Positions 35,522-46,181 are shown, counted from the stretch's first letter. The stretch is DNA of 64,000 nt from a bacterium (GCA_022774755.1 JALFLK010000021.1:124001-188000); one strand, 5' to 3'. A program made the numbers and translations. The notes: a model not told the origin generated them from the sequence alone.

Positions 35522-38290
35522 ATGTCCCAGGATTATAATTCCACACTTAATCTTCCCAAAACCGATTTTCCGATGAGAGCAGGCTTGCCCAAAAGCGAGC
35601 CAGAAACATTGAAAAAGTGGGAAGAAAACAAAACCTATGAAAAATTGATGGAGAAAAACGAGGGTAAGCCTTTGTTTGTTCTCCACGACGGACCGCCTTA
35701 TGCGAACGGCAATATTCATCTTGGAACCGCACTTAATAAGGTTCTGAAGGATATTATTGTAAGATATAAAAATATGGCAGGTTTCAAGGCTCCGTATGTT
35801 CCCGGATGGGATACTCACGGTCTTCCCACAGAGCTTAAAGCAAGAGCAAAGGCAGGAGTCGGAAACTCTGCAACCATTGATGATGTTGAGCTTCGCAAGA
35901 TTTGCCGTGACTTTGCGCTTGGTTACATTGACGACCAGAGAACACAGTTTAAGCGTTTAGGCGGTTTAGGTGAATGGGACAACCCTTATATTACACTTTT
36001 GCCCGAATTTGAGGCAACTCAGATTAGGATTTTTTCAAAGATGGCAAGCAAGGGCTATATTTACAGAGGATTAAAACCGGTTTACTGGTGTCCCGACTGT
36101 AAGACTGCTCTGGCTGAGGCTGAAATTGAGTACTCCGAGGATCCCTGCCACTCTATCTATGTAAAATTCAGAGTGAAAGACGATTTAGGAAAACTTACAA
36201 AACTGGGTATAGATATTTCTAAAACCTACTTTGTTATCTGGACAACCACCACATGGACTATCCCTGCTAATGTTGCAATTTGCGTTGGCCCCGGATACGA
36301 TTACAGCGTAATTAAGTCCGGCGATGAATATTACATAATGGCAGAAGCACTTTATGAAACGGCAATGGCAGATGCAGGTATTACCGATTATGAGGTTGTT
36401 GCAACATTTAAGGGCAGTGAGCTTGAATATATGAAAGCCGCTCATCCTTTTATTGACCGTGACTCCCTTGTAATTGTAGGTAACCATGTTACATTGGAAA
36501 GCGGTACAGGCTGTGTTCACACAGCTCCCGGTCACGGCGTTGACGACTACGAGGTTTGCAGAAACTATCCCGAAGTTCCTATCGTTGTCCCTGTTGACGC
36601 TGACGGTGTTCTTACAGAAGAAGCCGGTCAGTTTGCAGGACTTAAAACCGAGGAGGCAAATAAGCCTATCGCTCAGTATCTTGACGAAATAGGCGCATTG
36701 TTTGCAATTAAAAAGATTGTCCATCAGTATCCTCACTGTTGGAGATGTAAGAACCCTGTATTGTTCAGGGCTACGGACCAGTGGTTCTGTTCTGTGGATG
36801 ATTTTAAAGACGAAGCTGTTGACGCTATTAACAAGGTTCAGTGGATTCCCGGATGGGGCAAAGACAGAATTACATCAATGGTCAGAGAACGGAAGGACTG
36901 GTGCATTTCAAGACAGAGAAAATGGGGCGTTCCGATTCCGATTTTCTATTGCGAAGAGTGTGGTGAGCCTCATATTGAAACCGATGCTATGGAAGCTGTT
37001 GCCGACTTATTTGAAAAAGAAGGCTCCAACGCTTGGTTTACTCATAGTGCGGAAGAAATTTTGCCCGCCGGTACTAAGTGTAAAAAATGCGGTCATGATA
37101 AATTTGTTAAAGAAAAAGATATTATGGATGTATGGTTCGACAGCGGTTCCTCATATGCGGCTACATTGCAGAAAAGACCGTATCTGCATTTTCCTGCCGA
37201 CCTTTATCTTGAGGGAGCGGATCAGTACAGAGGATGGTTCCAGTCTTCGCTTTTAACTTCGGTTGCAACTCAGGGAACGGCTCCTTATAAAGCTGTTCTT
37301 ACTCACGGATGGGTTGTTGACGGCGAAGGCAGAAAGATGAGTAAATCCTTAGGAAACGGCATTGAGCCTCAGGAGATTGTCAATCAATACGGTGCAGATA
37401 TTCTGAGACTTTGGGTTGCTTCTTCCGATTATCACGCAGATATTAGAATATCAAAGGATATTTTAAAACAGCTTTCAGAGTCATACAGAAAAATCAGAAA
37501 TACAGCAAGATATATTCTCGGAAACTTGTACGACTTTGACCCGGAGAAGGATTCTGTTCCTGTTGAGGAGTTTTATCCCATTGACAAGTGGGCTGTTGTT
37601 AAGCTTAACGAGCTTATTGATAAGGTTAAGACAGCCTATGAAAGCTATGAGTTCCATCAGGTTTACCACAGCATCCACAATTTCTGCGTAGTTGATATGT
37701 CTAATTTCTACCTTGATGTTTTGAAGGACAGACTCTATACGGAAAAGGCAGACTGTCTGTCAAGGCGTGCGGCTCAAACTGCAATTTATAAAATTGTGGA
37801 CGCTATGACAAGAATGATTAGCCCTATCCTTGCTTACACTTCAGATGAAATCTGGAAATATATGCCTCACAGCAGTTGTGACGACACCGAAAATATTGTA
37901 TTTAACCAGATGCCCGAGAAGATAGATATTGTTGTTGAGGACGGCTTTACCGCAAAATGGGACAGAATTCACGAACTTAGAGATAAAGTGAAGAAATCCC
38001 TGGAAACTTATATTAAAGACAAAACCATTAAGTCTTCTTTGGAAGCATCTGTTAAAATAACGGCAGACGGAGAGGAATACAGCTTCCTTGAAGAAGTTAA
38101 GGATGAGCTGTCAGCCGCATTTATAGTTTCTTCTGTTGAAATCTGCAAAGGCGGCAACGGCGAGATTGATATTGAGGTTTCAAAAGCAAAGGGCGGAAAA
38201 TGCGAAAGATGCTGGAGCATCAGCGAAACTGTCGGCGAAAATGCCGAACATCCCACACTTTGTAAGAGATGCTGTGACATTTTGAAATAA
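35522..38290 (+). CDS. ileS: Isoleucyl-tRNA synthetase
   Basis: Class Ia synthetase charging tRNA-Ile. HIGH motif in [14 protein letters not shown] (about 58-71), the editing domain with [13 protein letters not shown] and [26 protein letters not shown] near 606, and a C-terminal zinc site CERCWSIS...CKRCCD. 922 aa is the bacterial norm. No T-box leader fits in the 45-bp gap after divIVA. The position divIVA-ileS-lspA is conserved. Confidence 0.98.
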   Translation: MSQDYNSTLNLPKTDFPMRAGLPKSEPETLKKWEENKTYEKLMEKNEGKPLFVLHDGPPYANGNIHLGTALNKVLKDIIVRYKNMAGFKAPYVPGWDTHGLPTELKARAKAGVGNSATIDDVELRKICRDFALGYIDDQRTQFKRLGGLGEWDNPYITLLPEFEATQIRIFSKMASKGYIYRGLKPVYWCPDCKTALAEAEIEYSEDPCHSIYVKFRVKDDLGKLTKLGIDISKTYFVIWTTTTWTIPANVAICVGPGYDYSVIKSGDEYYIMAEALYETAMADAGITDYEVVATFKGSELEYMKAAHPFIDRDSLVIVGNHVTLESGTGCVHTAPGHGVDDYEVCRNYPEVPIVVPVDADGVLTEEAGQFAGLKTEEANKPIAQYLDEIGALFAIKKIVHQYPHCWRCKNPVLFRATDQWFCSVDDFKDEAVDAINKVQWIPGWGKDRITSMVRERKDWCISRQRKWGVPIPIFYCEECGEPHIETDAMEAVADLFEKEGSNAWFTHSAEEILPAGTKCKKCGHDKFVKEKDIMDVWFDSGSSYAATLQKRPYLHFPADLYLEGADQYRGWFQSSLLTSVATQGTAPYKAVLTHGWVVDGEGRKMSKSLGNGIEPQEIVNQYGADILRLWVASSDYHADIRISKDILKQLSESYRKIRNTARYILGNLYDFDPEKDSVPVEEFYPIDKWAVVKLNELIDKVKTAYESYEFHQVYHSIHNFCVVDMSNFYLDVLKDRLYTEKADCLSRRAAQTAIYKIVDAMTRMISPILAYTSDEIWKYMPHSSCDDTENIVFNQMPEKIDIVVEDGFTAKWDRIHELRDKVKKSLETYIKDKTIKSSLEASVKITADGEEYSFLEEVKDELSAAFIVSSVEICKGGNGEIDIEVSKAKGGKCERCWSISETVGENAEHPTLCKRCCDILK

Positions 38291-38302
38291 TTTGAGATTA
38301 TA

Positions 38303-38340
38303 ATATCGGCACAGCTGTTTAGGTTGTGCCGATATGTTTT
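38303..38340 (+). terminator. Terminator-like hairpin between ileS and lspA
   Basis: ATATCGGCAC (38303-38312) pairs with GTGCCGATAT (38326-38335), tail GTTTT. The lspA Shine-Dalgarno GGAGG starts at the next base, so it may be a partial terminator. Confidence 0.75.
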
Positions 38341-38349
38341 GGAGGAATT

Positions 38350-38835
38350 ATGCCTTTATTTATTCTGCTTTTTTCTGCAGTTATAGTGTTTATCGACCAA
38401 GGAATTAAATATTTAGTTGTCAATAATCTGAAACCCTTGGGGTCAGTTGAGATTATTCCAAACCTGTTTTCCCTGACATATGTAGAAAACAAAGGCGCCG
38501 CTTTCGGAATGATGTCGAATATGCGCTGGGTTTTTATTGTGTTTACTGTGTTGGTAATTATCGCTTTTATCTTTATCATTTTTAAATATAAAATAAAAAA
38601 TAAGCTGTTTATCGCCTCTGCAATTTTGCTGATTGGCGGTGGAATAGGCAACCTTATCGACCGTGTTTTTTTCGGCTTTGTTGTTGATTACCTAAGTCTG
38701 TCGTTTTTCTCTCCCGTTTGCAATTTTGCTGACTACTGCATAACTGCAGGCACGGTAACGCTGTTGATTTATATAATTTTTTATTCAAACTTTTTCAATT
38801 CCGATAAAAGGAAAAAACATAATGAACAGCTTTGA
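38350..38835 (+). CDS. lspA: Lipoprotein signal peptidase
   Basis: Membrane aspartic peptidase that removes signal peptides from prolipoproteins. Four transmembrane helices are visible; catalytic Asp in GNLIDRV (D104) and CNFADY (D128), with VVDYLSL between. ATG 38350 is chosen because GGAGG lies just upstream; an earlier in-frame TTG at 38326 lies inside the hairpin. 161 aa. Overlaps the rluD start by 14 bp. Confidence 0.95.
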   Translation: MPLFILLFSAVIVFIDQGIKYLVVNNLKPLGSVEIIPNLFSLTYVENKGAAFGMMSNMRWVFIVFTVLVIIAFIFIIFKYKIKNKLFIASAILLIGGGIGNLIDRVFFGFVVDYLSLSFFSPVCNFADYCITAGTVTLLIYIIFYSNFFNSDKRKKHNEQL

Positions 38836-39745
38836 ATTTGTTGCGGAATCCGATAGTGCTTTAATGCGTCTTGATAAGTATTTATCTTTAAAGCTCGAAG
38901 ACTTATCCCGTAGTGCCGCAGTCAATCTTATAGATAACGGCAATGTTCTGATAAACGGAGCCCGGTCTGTAAAAAATTATAAACTCAAAACAGGGGATTG
39001 CGTTTCGGTACAGATTCCGAAGCCTGTAGAATACAGAGCAGAGGCAGAAAACATTCCCCTGGATATAGTGTATGAAGACGCTGATTTGTTGGTTGTGAAC
39101 AAGCCCAAAGGTATGGTTGTGCATCCGGCACCGGGAAATTACAGCGGAACGCTTGTAAATGCACTTTTGTACCATTGCAAAGGCAGTCTATCGGGAATTA
39201 ACGGAGTTATCCGTCCCGGAATTGTTCACAGGATTGATAAAAATACAAGCGGTTTGCTAATCGTAGCAAAAAACGACAATTCCCATAGGATTTTAGCGGA
39301 ACAAATTAAAGAACACAGCTTTACCAGAGAGTACGAGGCTGTGGTTTTGGGGAATTTTAAAGAGAAAAAAGGCACTGTTGACGGACCAATCGGAAGATGC
39401 CCCGGCGACAGAAAGAAAATGTGCGTCATCAGTAAAAATTCAAAGAATGCGGTTACCCATTATGAAACATTATGCGACTATAACGGACATGCGCATATAA
39501 AGTGTATTTTAGAAACAGGCAGAACCCACCAGATAAGAGTTCATATGTCATATATAGGACACCCTGTATGCGGTGATGATGTATATTCTTACAAAACAAA
39601 GGAGAAATTTCCCTTTGAAGGACAGTGCCTGCATGCTAATAAGATTGGTTTTATTCACCCTTCAACAGGTAAATATTTAGAATTTGATTCCGATTTACCG
39701 GATTATTTCAGGGAATACCTCGATAAGCTTAGTAAAATAACCTGA
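38822..39745 (+). CDS. rluD: RluA-family 23S rRNA pseudouridine synthase (RluD-like)
   Basis: Converts uridines to pseudouridine in 23S rRNA, by similarity U1911/1915/1917. N-terminal S4 domain (RLDKYLSLKLEDLSRSAAVNLI, about 17-38), then a catalytic domain with VNKPKGMVVHPA and the active Asp in VHRIDKNTSGLL (D139), and GRTHQIRVHMSYIGHPVCGD. 307 aa. The lspA-rluD pairing is common in Firmicutes. RluD versus another RluA member is by length and context. Confidence 0.92.
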   Translation: MNSFEFVAESDSALMRLDKYLSLKLEDLSRSAAVNLIDNGNVLINGARSVKNYKLKTGDCVSVQIPKPVEYRAEAENIPLDIVYEDADLLVVNKPKGMVVHPAPGNYSGTLVNALLYHCKGSLSGINGVIRPGIVHRIDKNTSGLLIVAKNDNSHRILAEQIKEHSFTREYEAVVLGNFKEKKGTVDGPIGRCPGDRKKMCVISKNSKNAVTHYETLCDYNGHAHIKCILETGRTHQIRVHMSYIGHPVCGDDVYSYKTKEKFPFEGQCLHANKIGFIHPSTGKYLEFDSDLPDYFREYLDKLSKIT

Positions 39746-39802
39746 TTAGGACAATAAATAAGAACAATAGGAAGAAAAAATTTTCTTTTTTGCAAAAAAC
39801 AC

Positions 39803-39831
39803 TTGCATTTCATATGTATATATGCTATTAT
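39803..39831 (+). promoter_or_regulatory. Sigma-A-type promoter of rplS
   Basis: TTGCAT (39803-39808), 17-bp spacer, TATTAT (39826-39831); transcription should begin near 39838. Confidence 0.8.
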
Positions 39832-39837
39832 ATTTAG

Positions 39838-39957
39838 GCATTTGGAAACCGTCGGTTCAGCCGATGGGGTTCAAATAACGGTATTGCCGTAATTTTGAAG
39901 CGGATAGTCCTCTGCACTTTTGTGCACGAATGTCTGAATATTACAGGAGGAAAAATA
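39838..39957 (+). ncRNA. L19-type leader RNA before rplS
   Basis: 120-nt untranslated region with compact hairpins: TCGG-TTCAG-CCGA (39852-39864), ACGG-TATTG-CCGT (39878-39890) and TGCAC-TTTT-GTGCA (39913-39926), then the AGGAGG ribosome-binding site. Firmicutes have a described L19 leader at this place; the match is by position and general shape only. Confidence 0.6.
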
Positions 39958-40305
39958 ATGGACGCATTAAAGACAATTTCTTCACAGTGCCTGAAGTCAG
40001 ATGTTCCAAAGTTCAGCGTTGGAGACACAGTTAAGGTTTCAGTAAACATTCGTGAAGGCGACAGAGAAAGAATCCAAATGTTTGAAGGTACTGTTATTGC
40101 CAAAAAGGGAAGCGGTATTTCAGAAACATTTACCGTAAGAAGAGTATCATACGGAGTTGGCATTGAGAGAGTTTTCCCTCTCCATTCACCTAATGTTAAG
40201 GATGTTCAGATTGTACGTTACGGTAAAGTTCGCAGAAGCAAACTTTATTATCTCCGTGACAGAGTTGGTAAAGCTGCCAAGGTTAAAGAGCAGATACGCA
40301 AGTAA
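39958..40305 (+). CDS. rplS: 50S ribosomal protein L19
   Basis: 115-aa large-subunit protein at the 30S-50S interface. [53 protein letters not shown] and the C-terminal [17 protein letters not shown] are diagnostic. Start ATG 39958 with ACAGGAGG; an in-frame TTG at 39895 lies in the leader RNA. It is alone here, without the usual rpsP-rimM-trmD upstream. Confidence 0.97.
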   Translation: MDALKTISSQCLKSDVPKFSVGDTVKVSVNIREGDRERIQMFEGTVIAKKGSGISETFTVRRVSYGVGIERVFPLHSPNVKDVQIVRYGKVRRSKLYYLRDRVGKAAKVKEQIRK

Positions 40306-40310
40306 TTTAC

Positions 40311-40340
40311 GGGGACTTTTAAAGTCCCCTTTTGCTGTTT
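40311..40340 (+). terminator. Terminator after rplS
   Basis: GGGGACTTT / AAAGTCCCC stem (40311-40328) followed by TTTTGCTGTTTT. Confidence 0.9.
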
Positions 40341-40356
40341 TATGAGGTAAACTGAT

Positions 40357-40977
40357 ATGGATGATGAAAAAAACACATTATTATCAGATAGTACAGTCAA
40401 ACAAGACGAAGAAGAGCAGAATAATACGATGAATTCACAAGTTGAAGTTAATAGCTCCGGCGCTGTGGCATGCATTTACGACTGGGTTCATTGCCTGTTG
40501 ATTGCGGTTATTGCGGTTGTTATAATTTTAACCTTCTTCTTCAGAATGGTGAACGTTGACGGCGAGTCGATGCTTGAAACTTTGCAAAACGGTGATAAAG
40601 TGATTGTATCCGAGCTGTTCTATACTCCAAATGACGGTGACATTGTAGTTATCAGTCACGGTCAGAAGTACAAAGACCCGATTATAAAGCGTGTGATTGC
40701 AACAGAGGGGCAGACGCTGGATATTAACTTTGAAACAGGCGAGGTTGTAGTTGACGGCGTTGTTCTCCAGGAGGATTACATTATCGGCGAAACTATTAAG
40801 GGCGATACCGCAATACCTTCTGTTATTCCGGAGGGTAAGGTGTTTGTAATGGGGGATAACCGCACAAAATCCCTTGACAGTCGATATGAGAACATAGGTC
40901 TTATTGATAAATCTGATATTATAGGTAAAGCTCAGTTTGTTGCTTTTCCTTTTAACCACTTCGGTGGTCTGTACTAA
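40357..40977 (+). CDS. lepB: Signal peptidase I
   Basis: Membrane Ser-Lys peptidase that cuts secretory signal peptides. A hydrophilic acidic N-terminus (1-35), one transmembrane helix (about 43-63), nucleophile S71 in VDGESMLETL, general base K111 in IIKRVIATEGQ and GDNRTKSLDSR near the end. 206 aa is typical of Gram-positive SipS types. Next to rbgA and rnhB, as in other Clostridia. Confidence 0.96.
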   Translation: MDDEKNTLLSDSTVKQDEEEQNNTMNSQVEVNSSGAVACIYDWVHCLLIAVIAVVIILTFFFRMVNVDGESMLETLQNGDKVIVSELFYTPNDGDIVVISHGQKYKDPIIKRVIATEGQTLDINFETGEVVVDGVVLQEDYIIGETIKGDTAIPSVIPEGKVFVMGDNRTKSLDSRYENIGLIDKSDIIGKAQFVAFPFNHFGGLY

Positions 40978-40995
40978 TTAAAATTAAAAAATACG

Positions 40996-41030
40996 GCCCA
41001 TATTCAAAATAGGATATGGGCTTAATTTAT
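40996..41030 (+). terminator. Probable terminator after lepB
   Basis: GCCCATAT (40997-41003 region) pairs with ATATGGGC (41014-41021), tail TTAATTTATT; the U-tract is interrupted, so termination may be weak. Confidence 0.55.
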
Positions 41031-41055
41031 TAAATTGAAGAATATTAGGTGAACT

Positions 41056-41949
41056 ATGAGCGAAATACAGAATATACAATGGTTTCCCGGCCATATGACT
41101 AAGACAAAACGAAAAATTCAGGCTTCACTAAAGCTTGTTGACGCTGTGGCGGAAATTGTTGACGCTAGAATCCCCGAAAGCAGTCATAACCCTGATTTAA
41201 AACAAATAATTCAGAGTAAGCCACGGGTTGTTCTGCTTAATAAATGCGATATGGCGGATAATAAATCAACAAAGCAGTGGATTGAATACTACGAAAAGAA
41301 TAATATACACGCTTTGTCGGTCGATTGCCGAAGCGGTAAGGGAGTTAACGGATTTGTTCCAATGCTCAACAGAGTGCTTAAAAATAAAATCGACGCAATG
41401 AAATTAAAGGGTATGGCAAATCCCACTTTGCGGGTTATGATTGTCGGAATACCGAATGTGGGTAAATCTTCCTTTATTAACAGAATTTCAAAACAAACCA
41501 AAGCAAAGGTTGAGGATCGACCCGGTGTAACAAGGGGAAATCAGTGGTACACTATTTCAAAAAACTTTGAACTGCTTGATACTCCCGGAGTGCTGTGGCC
41601 GAAATTTGACGACAATACAACAGCGGAATATTTGGCATTTACAGGCGCAATAAAGGATCAAATTATGGATACAGAGCTTCTTGCTATGAGATTACTGGAG
41701 CTTTTGGTAAAAATAAAGCCTCAAATGTTTATGGAAAGATTTAAACTTAATGACGAGTTACTAAGTTCTGCCGGCGACAGTTATGATTTGCTGAATATTA
41801 TCGGCAAAAAGAGAGGTATGCTTATTTCCGGCGGAGAAATCGACACAGAACGTGCGTCCGTTATGATTCTTGATGAATTCAGAAGCGGAAAATTAGGCCG
41901 CATTACTCTTGAAACTCCTTCTGAACTCAATAAACGGGAGGAATTATAA
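41056..41949 (+). CDS. ylqF: Ribosome biogenesis GTPase YlqF (RbgA)
   Basis: Circularly permuted GTPase needed for late 50S assembly. Motif order is permuted as expected: [11 protein letters not shown] at 9-19, G4 LNKCDM (near 61), then G1 [13 protein letters not shown] (near 132) and G3 DTPGVLWPK. 297 aa. The stop shares one base with the rnhB start (TAATG). Confidence 0.95.
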   Translation: MSEIQNIQWFPGHMTKTKRKIQASLKLVDAVAEIVDARIPESSHNPDLKQIIQSKPRVVLLNKCDMADNKSTKQWIEYYEKNNIHALSVDCRSGKGVNGFVPMLNRVLKNKIDAMKLKGMANPTLRVMIVGIPNVGKSSFINRISKQTKAKVEDRPGVTRGNQWYTISKNFELLDTPGVLWPKFDDNTTAEYLAFTGAIKDQIMDTELLAMRLLELLVKIKPQMFMERFKLNDELLSSAGDSYDLLNIIGKKRGMLISGGEIDTERASVMILDEFRSGKLGRITLETPSELNKREEL

Positions 41950-42557
41950 TGGAAAAAGATTGGCTGAAATACGAAAAAGAAGCCTTTTCTTTGGGATATA
42001 CAAATATATGCGGAGTTGACGAAGCAGGCAGAGGACCTTTGGCAGGGCCTGTTTGTGCCGCTGCGGTAATTCTTCCGAGAAATCACATCATAGAGGACGT
42101 AAACGATTCTAAAAAACTGTCAGAAAAAAAGAGAGAAATTCTCTTTGATGTAATTAAGAATCAAGCACTTTCATACAGCATTGCTTTTGCAACCGTTGAA
42201 GAAATCGAAAACCTGAACATTCTTGAAGCTACAATGCTTGCTATGAAAAGAGCCGTTAAGGGTCTTAACATTACTCCCGATTTTGTTATGGTAGACGGCA
42301 ACAAGTGTCCCGAAATTGATATTAAATGTGAAAGCATAGTTAAGGGTGACGCAAACTCAATGTCAATAGCCGCTGCGTCAATACTTGCAAAAGTATCCCG
42401 TGACAGGCTTTGTTATGAATATGCCAAACAATATCCGCAGTATTCGTTTGATAAACACAAAGGATACGGCACAAAGCTCCATATTGAAATGATAAGGAAA
42501 TACGGTCCGTGCCCAATCCACAGAAAGAGCTTTTTAAAAAAAATTTTAAGCAAGTGA
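41949..42557 (+). CDS. rnhB: Ribonuclease HII
   Basis: Removes ribonucleotides and RNA primers from DNA. Catalytic D24 and E25 in [13 protein letters not shown], further acidic residues in [11 protein letters not shown] and the block [16 protein letters not shown]; ends [10 protein letters not shown]. 202 aa. Coupled to ylqF; yraN follows 4 bp later, a conserved trio. Confidence 0.97.
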   Translation: MEKDWLKYEKEAFSLGYTNICGVDEAGRGPLAGPVCAAAVILPRNHIIEDVNDSKKLSEKKREILFDVIKNQALSYSIAFATVEEIENLNILEATMLAMKRAVKGLNITPDFVMVDGNKCPEIDIKCESIVKGDANSMSIAAASILAKVSRDRLCYEYAKQYPQYSFDKHKGYGTKLHIEMIRKYGPCPIHRKSFLKKILSK

Positions 42558-42561
42558 TTAT

Positions 42562-42945
42562 ATGAAAAATAAGACTGCCTCAGAAATCGGAAGTTTAGGC
42601 GAAGAATACGCTGAAAAACACCTTGTTAAGCATAAGTACAGGATTATTGCAAGAAATTTCCGCTGTAAATTTGGCGAGATAGACATAATAGCCCAAAACA
42701 AAGAATATATAGTTTTTGTTGAAGTTAAAACAAGAGGAAATAATGCAATAGCTCCTCCTGCTGCTTTTGTAACCAAATCAAAGCAGGGTAAAATTTTAAA
42801 GACAGCCTCTTTTTTCCTGGCAAACAATCCATCTGGTTTACAGCCTCGTTTTGATATTGCCGAGGTTACATACAGCGATAAACAAGCAACCGTAAACTAT
42901 ATTGAGAACGCCTTTATTCAGGAGGGAGATTATGCGCCTTTTTGA
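42562..42945 (+). CDS. yraN: YraN family (UPF0102) endonuclease-fold protein
   Basis: Small protein with a restriction-endonuclease-like fold: G(S)LGEEYAEKHL, FRCKFGEIDIIAQ and VFVEVKTRG give the E-D-ExK pattern. 127 aa. Linked to rnhB in many genomes; a role in DNA recombination or repair is suspected but unproven. Weak Shine-Dalgarno; overlaps the next gene by 14 bp. Confidence 0.9.
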   Translation: MKNKTASEIGSLGEEYAEKHLVKHKYRIIARNFRCKFGEIDIIAQNKEYIVFVEVKTRGNNAIAPPAAFVTKSKQGKILKTASFFLANNPSGLQPRFDIAEVTYSDKQATVNYIENAFIQEGDYAPF

Positions 42946-43864
42946 CTTACACTGTGACACACTTTACAAGGCTGTCACCATGCACAAAAGTCTAAATTGT
43001 AATGATTTTAATATTTCAGTTTCAAAAGGGCGCTTTCTTGACAAATGGATTCAGTGTTATGCAATATGGCTGCCGGACGATTTATCTGATTCAGAGGCAA
43101 TCTCGCTGTTTAATAAAGCCGTAATTACCATAAAAGAACAATGCTCAAAATTAGGGATTCATCTGTGCAAAAGTCTTTCTGAAATTCCCCTCGAAGCCGA
43201 TATTGACAGATACGCAGTATTTACTTTGGAAAATGGCAGGATTCTTACAGATGAAAGCAAATCTGTTCAAATGATTAGGGACAGCAATATTAAAATTGTG
43301 ACCTTAACTTGGAACGGAGATAACTGTCTTGGAACAGGTGCTTTAACCGACAAAGATTATGGGTTGACGCAGCACGGCAAAAAGGTATTGAAAGAACTTG
43401 AAAAAGCAAATATAATCGTTGATGTTTCACATTCAAGCGAAAGAACATTTTGGGATGTAATAAATAATTCCTCTGTTCCCATAACTGCAACACATTCCGA
43501 CTCAAAATTGATAACTCCGCACCCGAGAAATATTACCGATAATCAGTTTTTGGCAATTAAAGAAAAAGGCGGTGTGGTAGGTGTTAATTTTTACAGGGGA
43601 TTTCTTAATGCTGACGAAAGCAAAGCTACGGTTTACGATATAATTAAACATACGGAGCACTTTTTATCATTGGGCGGAGAAAACACCGTGGCTTTGGGCA
43701 GCGATTTTGACGGCTGTGAGCTTCCCGGCGATATTAAAGGAATAGAATCTTTTGAATATATATACGAATGTTTTTTAAGAGAAAATTACAGCGAAGCACT
43801 GCTTGATAAGCTCTTTTTTAAAAATGCCTTTAATTTTTGTCAAAACTTTGACAATTCCAAATAA
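42932..43864 (+). CDS. Membrane dipeptidase (M19) family protein
   Basis: Zinc dipeptidase of the renal dipeptidase (M19) type, expected to hydrolyse dipeptides, with D-residue specificity possible. LFDLHCDTLYKA (metal ligands H7, D9), LTWNGDNCLGTGA, VDVSHSSERTFWDV, ATHSDSK and ALGSDFDGCELPG are family blocks. 310 aa from ATG 42932 with GGAGGGA upstream. No signal peptide is seen, so it is probably cytoplasmic. Confidence 0.88.
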   Translation: MRLFDLHCDTLYKAVTMHKSLNCNDFNISVSKGRFLDKWIQCYAIWLPDDLSDSEAISLFNKAVITIKEQCSKLGIHLCKSLSEIPLEADIDRYAVFTLENGRILTDESKSVQMIRDSNIKIVTLTWNGDNCLGTGALTDKDYGLTQHGKKVLKELEKANIIVDVSHSSERTFWDVINNSSVPITATHSDSKLITPHPRNITDNQFLAIKEKGGVVGVNFYRGFLNADESKATVYDIIKHTEHFLSLGGENTVALGSDFDGCELPGDIKGIESFEYIYECFLRENYSEALLDKLFFKNAFNFCQNFDNSK

Positions 43865-43876
43865 TTGTAGTAGAAT
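43848..43876 (+). promoter_or_regulatory. Sigma-A-type promoter of thrC
   Basis: TTGACA (43848-43853), 17-bp spacer, TAGAAT (43871-43876). The -35 box lies within the last codons of the dipeptidase gene. Confidence 0.75.
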
Positions 43877-43910
43877 ACATTAGGTTATTTATCGCTGAAA
43901 GGATGATTTT

Positions 43911-45419
43911 ATGCTTTACAACAGCACCGAAAACAAAAACGAGGTTGTTTCGTCGGCTCAGGCTATTGCACAGGGCATTTCTTCCGACGGAGGACTATTT
44001 GTTCCCCAGGAAATTCCTGCTTACACCCTCGATACTTTTAAGGATTTACTGCCCCTTAGTTATCAGGACAGGGCAAAAAAAGTATTTGCAGATTTTCTGA
44101 CTGATTTTACTGCTGAAGAAATTGCTGATTGTGTAAACAAGGCTTACACGGCGGAAAAATTCGGAAGCGAAAATCCTGCTCCTATTGTTACTGAGAAATA
44201 TAAAGGAAACGAAATAAGTATTCTTGAGTTATGGCATGGCCCAACATGTGCTTTTAAAGATATGGCTCTCCAGATTTTGCCTCACTTGCTGACGAAGTCC
44301 CTGAAAAAGACATGCGACGGAAAAGAAGCGGTTATTCTGGTTGCCACATCAGGCGATACAGGCAAAGCCGCACTTGAGGGATTTAAAAATGTTGACAGCA
44401 CTAAAATTATAGTTTTCTATCCTGTGGACGGCGTAAGCCCTATGCAAAAACAGCAGATGACTACCCAGGAAGGCGATAATGTTAATGTCTGCGCAATTAA
44501 AGGTAATTTTGACGACGCTCAGACAGGCGTAAAAAAGATTTTTACTACTAATGAAATTACGGACAAGCTTGCAGAGCATAATATGCTTTTCAGTTCTGCA
44601 AATTCCATAAACTGGGGCAGACTGCTTCCACAGATTGTTTACTACATTTCCTCTTACTGTGATTTGGTAAACTCGGGAAAAATTAAGTTAGGCGACAAAA
44701 TCAATGTGGTAGTTCCTACCGGAAATTTCGGAAACATATTAGCCGCTTACTACGGAAGCTGTATGGGCTTGCCCATAAATAAATTCATCTGCGCTTCAAA
44801 CTCCAACAATGTACTCACCGACTTTATAAACACAGGCGTTTACAACAAGGACAGAAAGTTCTATACAACAATTTCTCCGTCTATGGATATACTCGTTTCA
44901 AGCAATCTTGAACGGCTTTTGTATAAGCTTTCGGGTAACAACGATGTTCTTGTAAGGGAATGGATGACAGACTTAAAAACTAAGGGAACATACACAGTAA
45001 CAGAAGATGTTAAAAATCAGATTTCAAAGCTGTTTTTCGGCGGATACTGTGATGATGCTCAGACAAAGGCGACAATTAAGGAATTGTTTGACAGTCAGGG
45101 ATACCTTTGTGATACTCACACTGCCGTTGCAGTTAATGTTTATAACCAGTATGTAGAGAAAACAGGGGACAAGACCCCCGTTATTATTGCGTCTACTGCA
45201 AGTCCGTTTAAATTTTCTGCTTCTGTATTGCAGGCAATTTGTCCTGATTCAACATTGCCGGAAGCTGAGTTTGACGCTGTTGATATGCTGAAAGAAGTTT
45301 CAAATGCTGATGTACCTAAGCCTCTTGCTTCCTTAAAGGACAAGTCTGTAAGATTCAGCAATGTAGAAAATGTCAGCGATATGCCCAAATTTGTTCTTAA
45401 AGCTCTGGGTATTGAATAA
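43911..45419 (+). CDS. thrC: Threonine synthase
   Basis: PLP enzyme converting O-phosphohomoserine to threonine. The PLP lysine is K116 in CAFKDMALQ; VATSGDTGKAALEGF, SANSINWGRLLPQI and VPTGNFGNILAAYYG match the family. 502 aa, the longer bacterial type with an N-terminal domain (YNSTENKNEVVSS). GAAAGGATGATT Shine-Dalgarno. The stop shares one base with the next start. Confidence 0.95.
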   Translation: MLYNSTENKNEVVSSAQAIAQGISSDGGLFVPQEIPAYTLDTFKDLLPLSYQDRAKKVFADFLTDFTAEEIADCVNKAYTAEKFGSENPAPIVTEKYKGNEISILELWHGPTCAFKDMALQILPHLLTKSLKKTCDGKEAVILVATSGDTGKAALEGFKNVDSTKIIVFYPVDGVSPMQKQQMTTQEGDNVNVCAIKGNFDDAQTGVKKIFTTNEITDKLAEHNMLFSSANSINWGRLLPQIVYYISSYCDLVNSGKIKLGDKINVVVPTGNFGNILAAYYGSCMGLPINKFICASNSNNVLTDFINTGVYNKDRKFYTTISPSMDILVSSNLERLLYKLSGNNDVLVREWMTDLKTKGTYTVTEDVKNQISKLFFGGYCDDAQTKATIKELFDSQGYLCDTHTAVAVNVYNQYVEKTGDKTPVIIASTASPFKFSASVLQAICPDSTLPEAEFDAVDMLKEVSNADVPKPLASLKDKSVRFSNVENVSDMPKFVLKALGIE

Positions 45420-46108
45420 TGGCGCTTTATGCGATTGCAGATTTGCATTTATCTCTCGGAACTGATAAGCCGATGGATATTTTCAGCGGATGGAACGATT
45501 ATGTAGAACGCCTTGAAAAAAACTGGAAAAGTCTTATTACCCAAGATGATACCGTGGTAATCCCCGGAGATATTTCCTGGGCAATGAAATTAGAAGAGTG
45601 TTATGAGGACTTTAATTTTATTGACAAACTTCCCGGTAAAAAGATTTTTTTAAAGGGCAATCACGACTATTGGTGGGCTACAAAAAGTAAAATTGATGCC
45701 TTTCTTTCTGAAAACGGCTTTGATACTATATCTGTTCTTTTTAATAATTCCTACCTGATTGACGGATTTTCCGTATGCGGAACACGGGGCTGGTTTATAG
45801 AATCGGAAAGTGACAACGATGTTAAGGTTCTGAACAGGGAACTGGGAAGACTGAGAGCATCCCTACAAAAAGGTAAAGAACTTGGCGGAGAGCTTGTTGC
45901 ATTTCTGCATTATCCGCCGATTTACGGCAATCAAAAATGCTGTGAAATTACTGATATTTTGCTGGAATATAAAGTAAAAAAATGCTATTACGGTCATATC
46001 CATGGAGCTTCTAATATTCGGAATGCTTTTGAAGGAGATTGCGACGGAATTGATTATCGCCTTGTTTCCTGTGATAAGCTTAAATTTATGCCGATTCTTG
46101 TAAGATAA
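45419..46108 (+). CDS. Calcineurin-like metallophosphoesterase
   Basis: 229-aa phosphoesterase with metal motifs AIADLHLS (D-x-H), VIPGDISWAMK (GD), LKGNHDYWW (GNHD), FLHYPP and YYGHIHGA (GHxH). It belongs to the YkuE/SbcD-like fold group, but the substrate is unknown. Overlap with thrC (TAATG) shows coupling; no functional link with threonine synthesis is evident. Confidence 0.88.
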   Translation: MALYAIADLHLSLGTDKPMDIFSGWNDYVERLEKNWKSLITQDDTVVIPGDISWAMKLEECYEDFNFIDKLPGKKIFLKGNHDYWWATKSKIDAFLSENGFDTISVLFNNSYLIDGFSVCGTRGWFIESESDNDVKVLNRELGRLRASLQKGKELGGELVAFLHYPPIYGNQKCCEITDILLEYKVKKCYYGHIHGASNIRNAFEGDCDGIDYRLVSCDKLKFMPILVR

Positions 46109-46121
46109 ATGCGCTTTTCTA

Positions 46122-46150
46122 TTGCAAAATCACAAAAACTATGATATAAT
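46122..46150 (+). promoter_or_regulatory. Sigma-A-type promoter of tig
   Basis: TTGCAA (46122-46127), 17-bp spacer, perfect TATAAT (46145-46150). Confidence 0.82.
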
Positions 46151-46181
46151 CTATTGATTTCAATTTACGGAGGAAAATACA

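Noticed and set aside
36185-37256. Long alternative frames in ileS on both strands (36185-36736 minus, 36702-37256 plus)
   Set aside because: ileS is intact through the whole region with all motifs in one frame; the others have no recognisable content.
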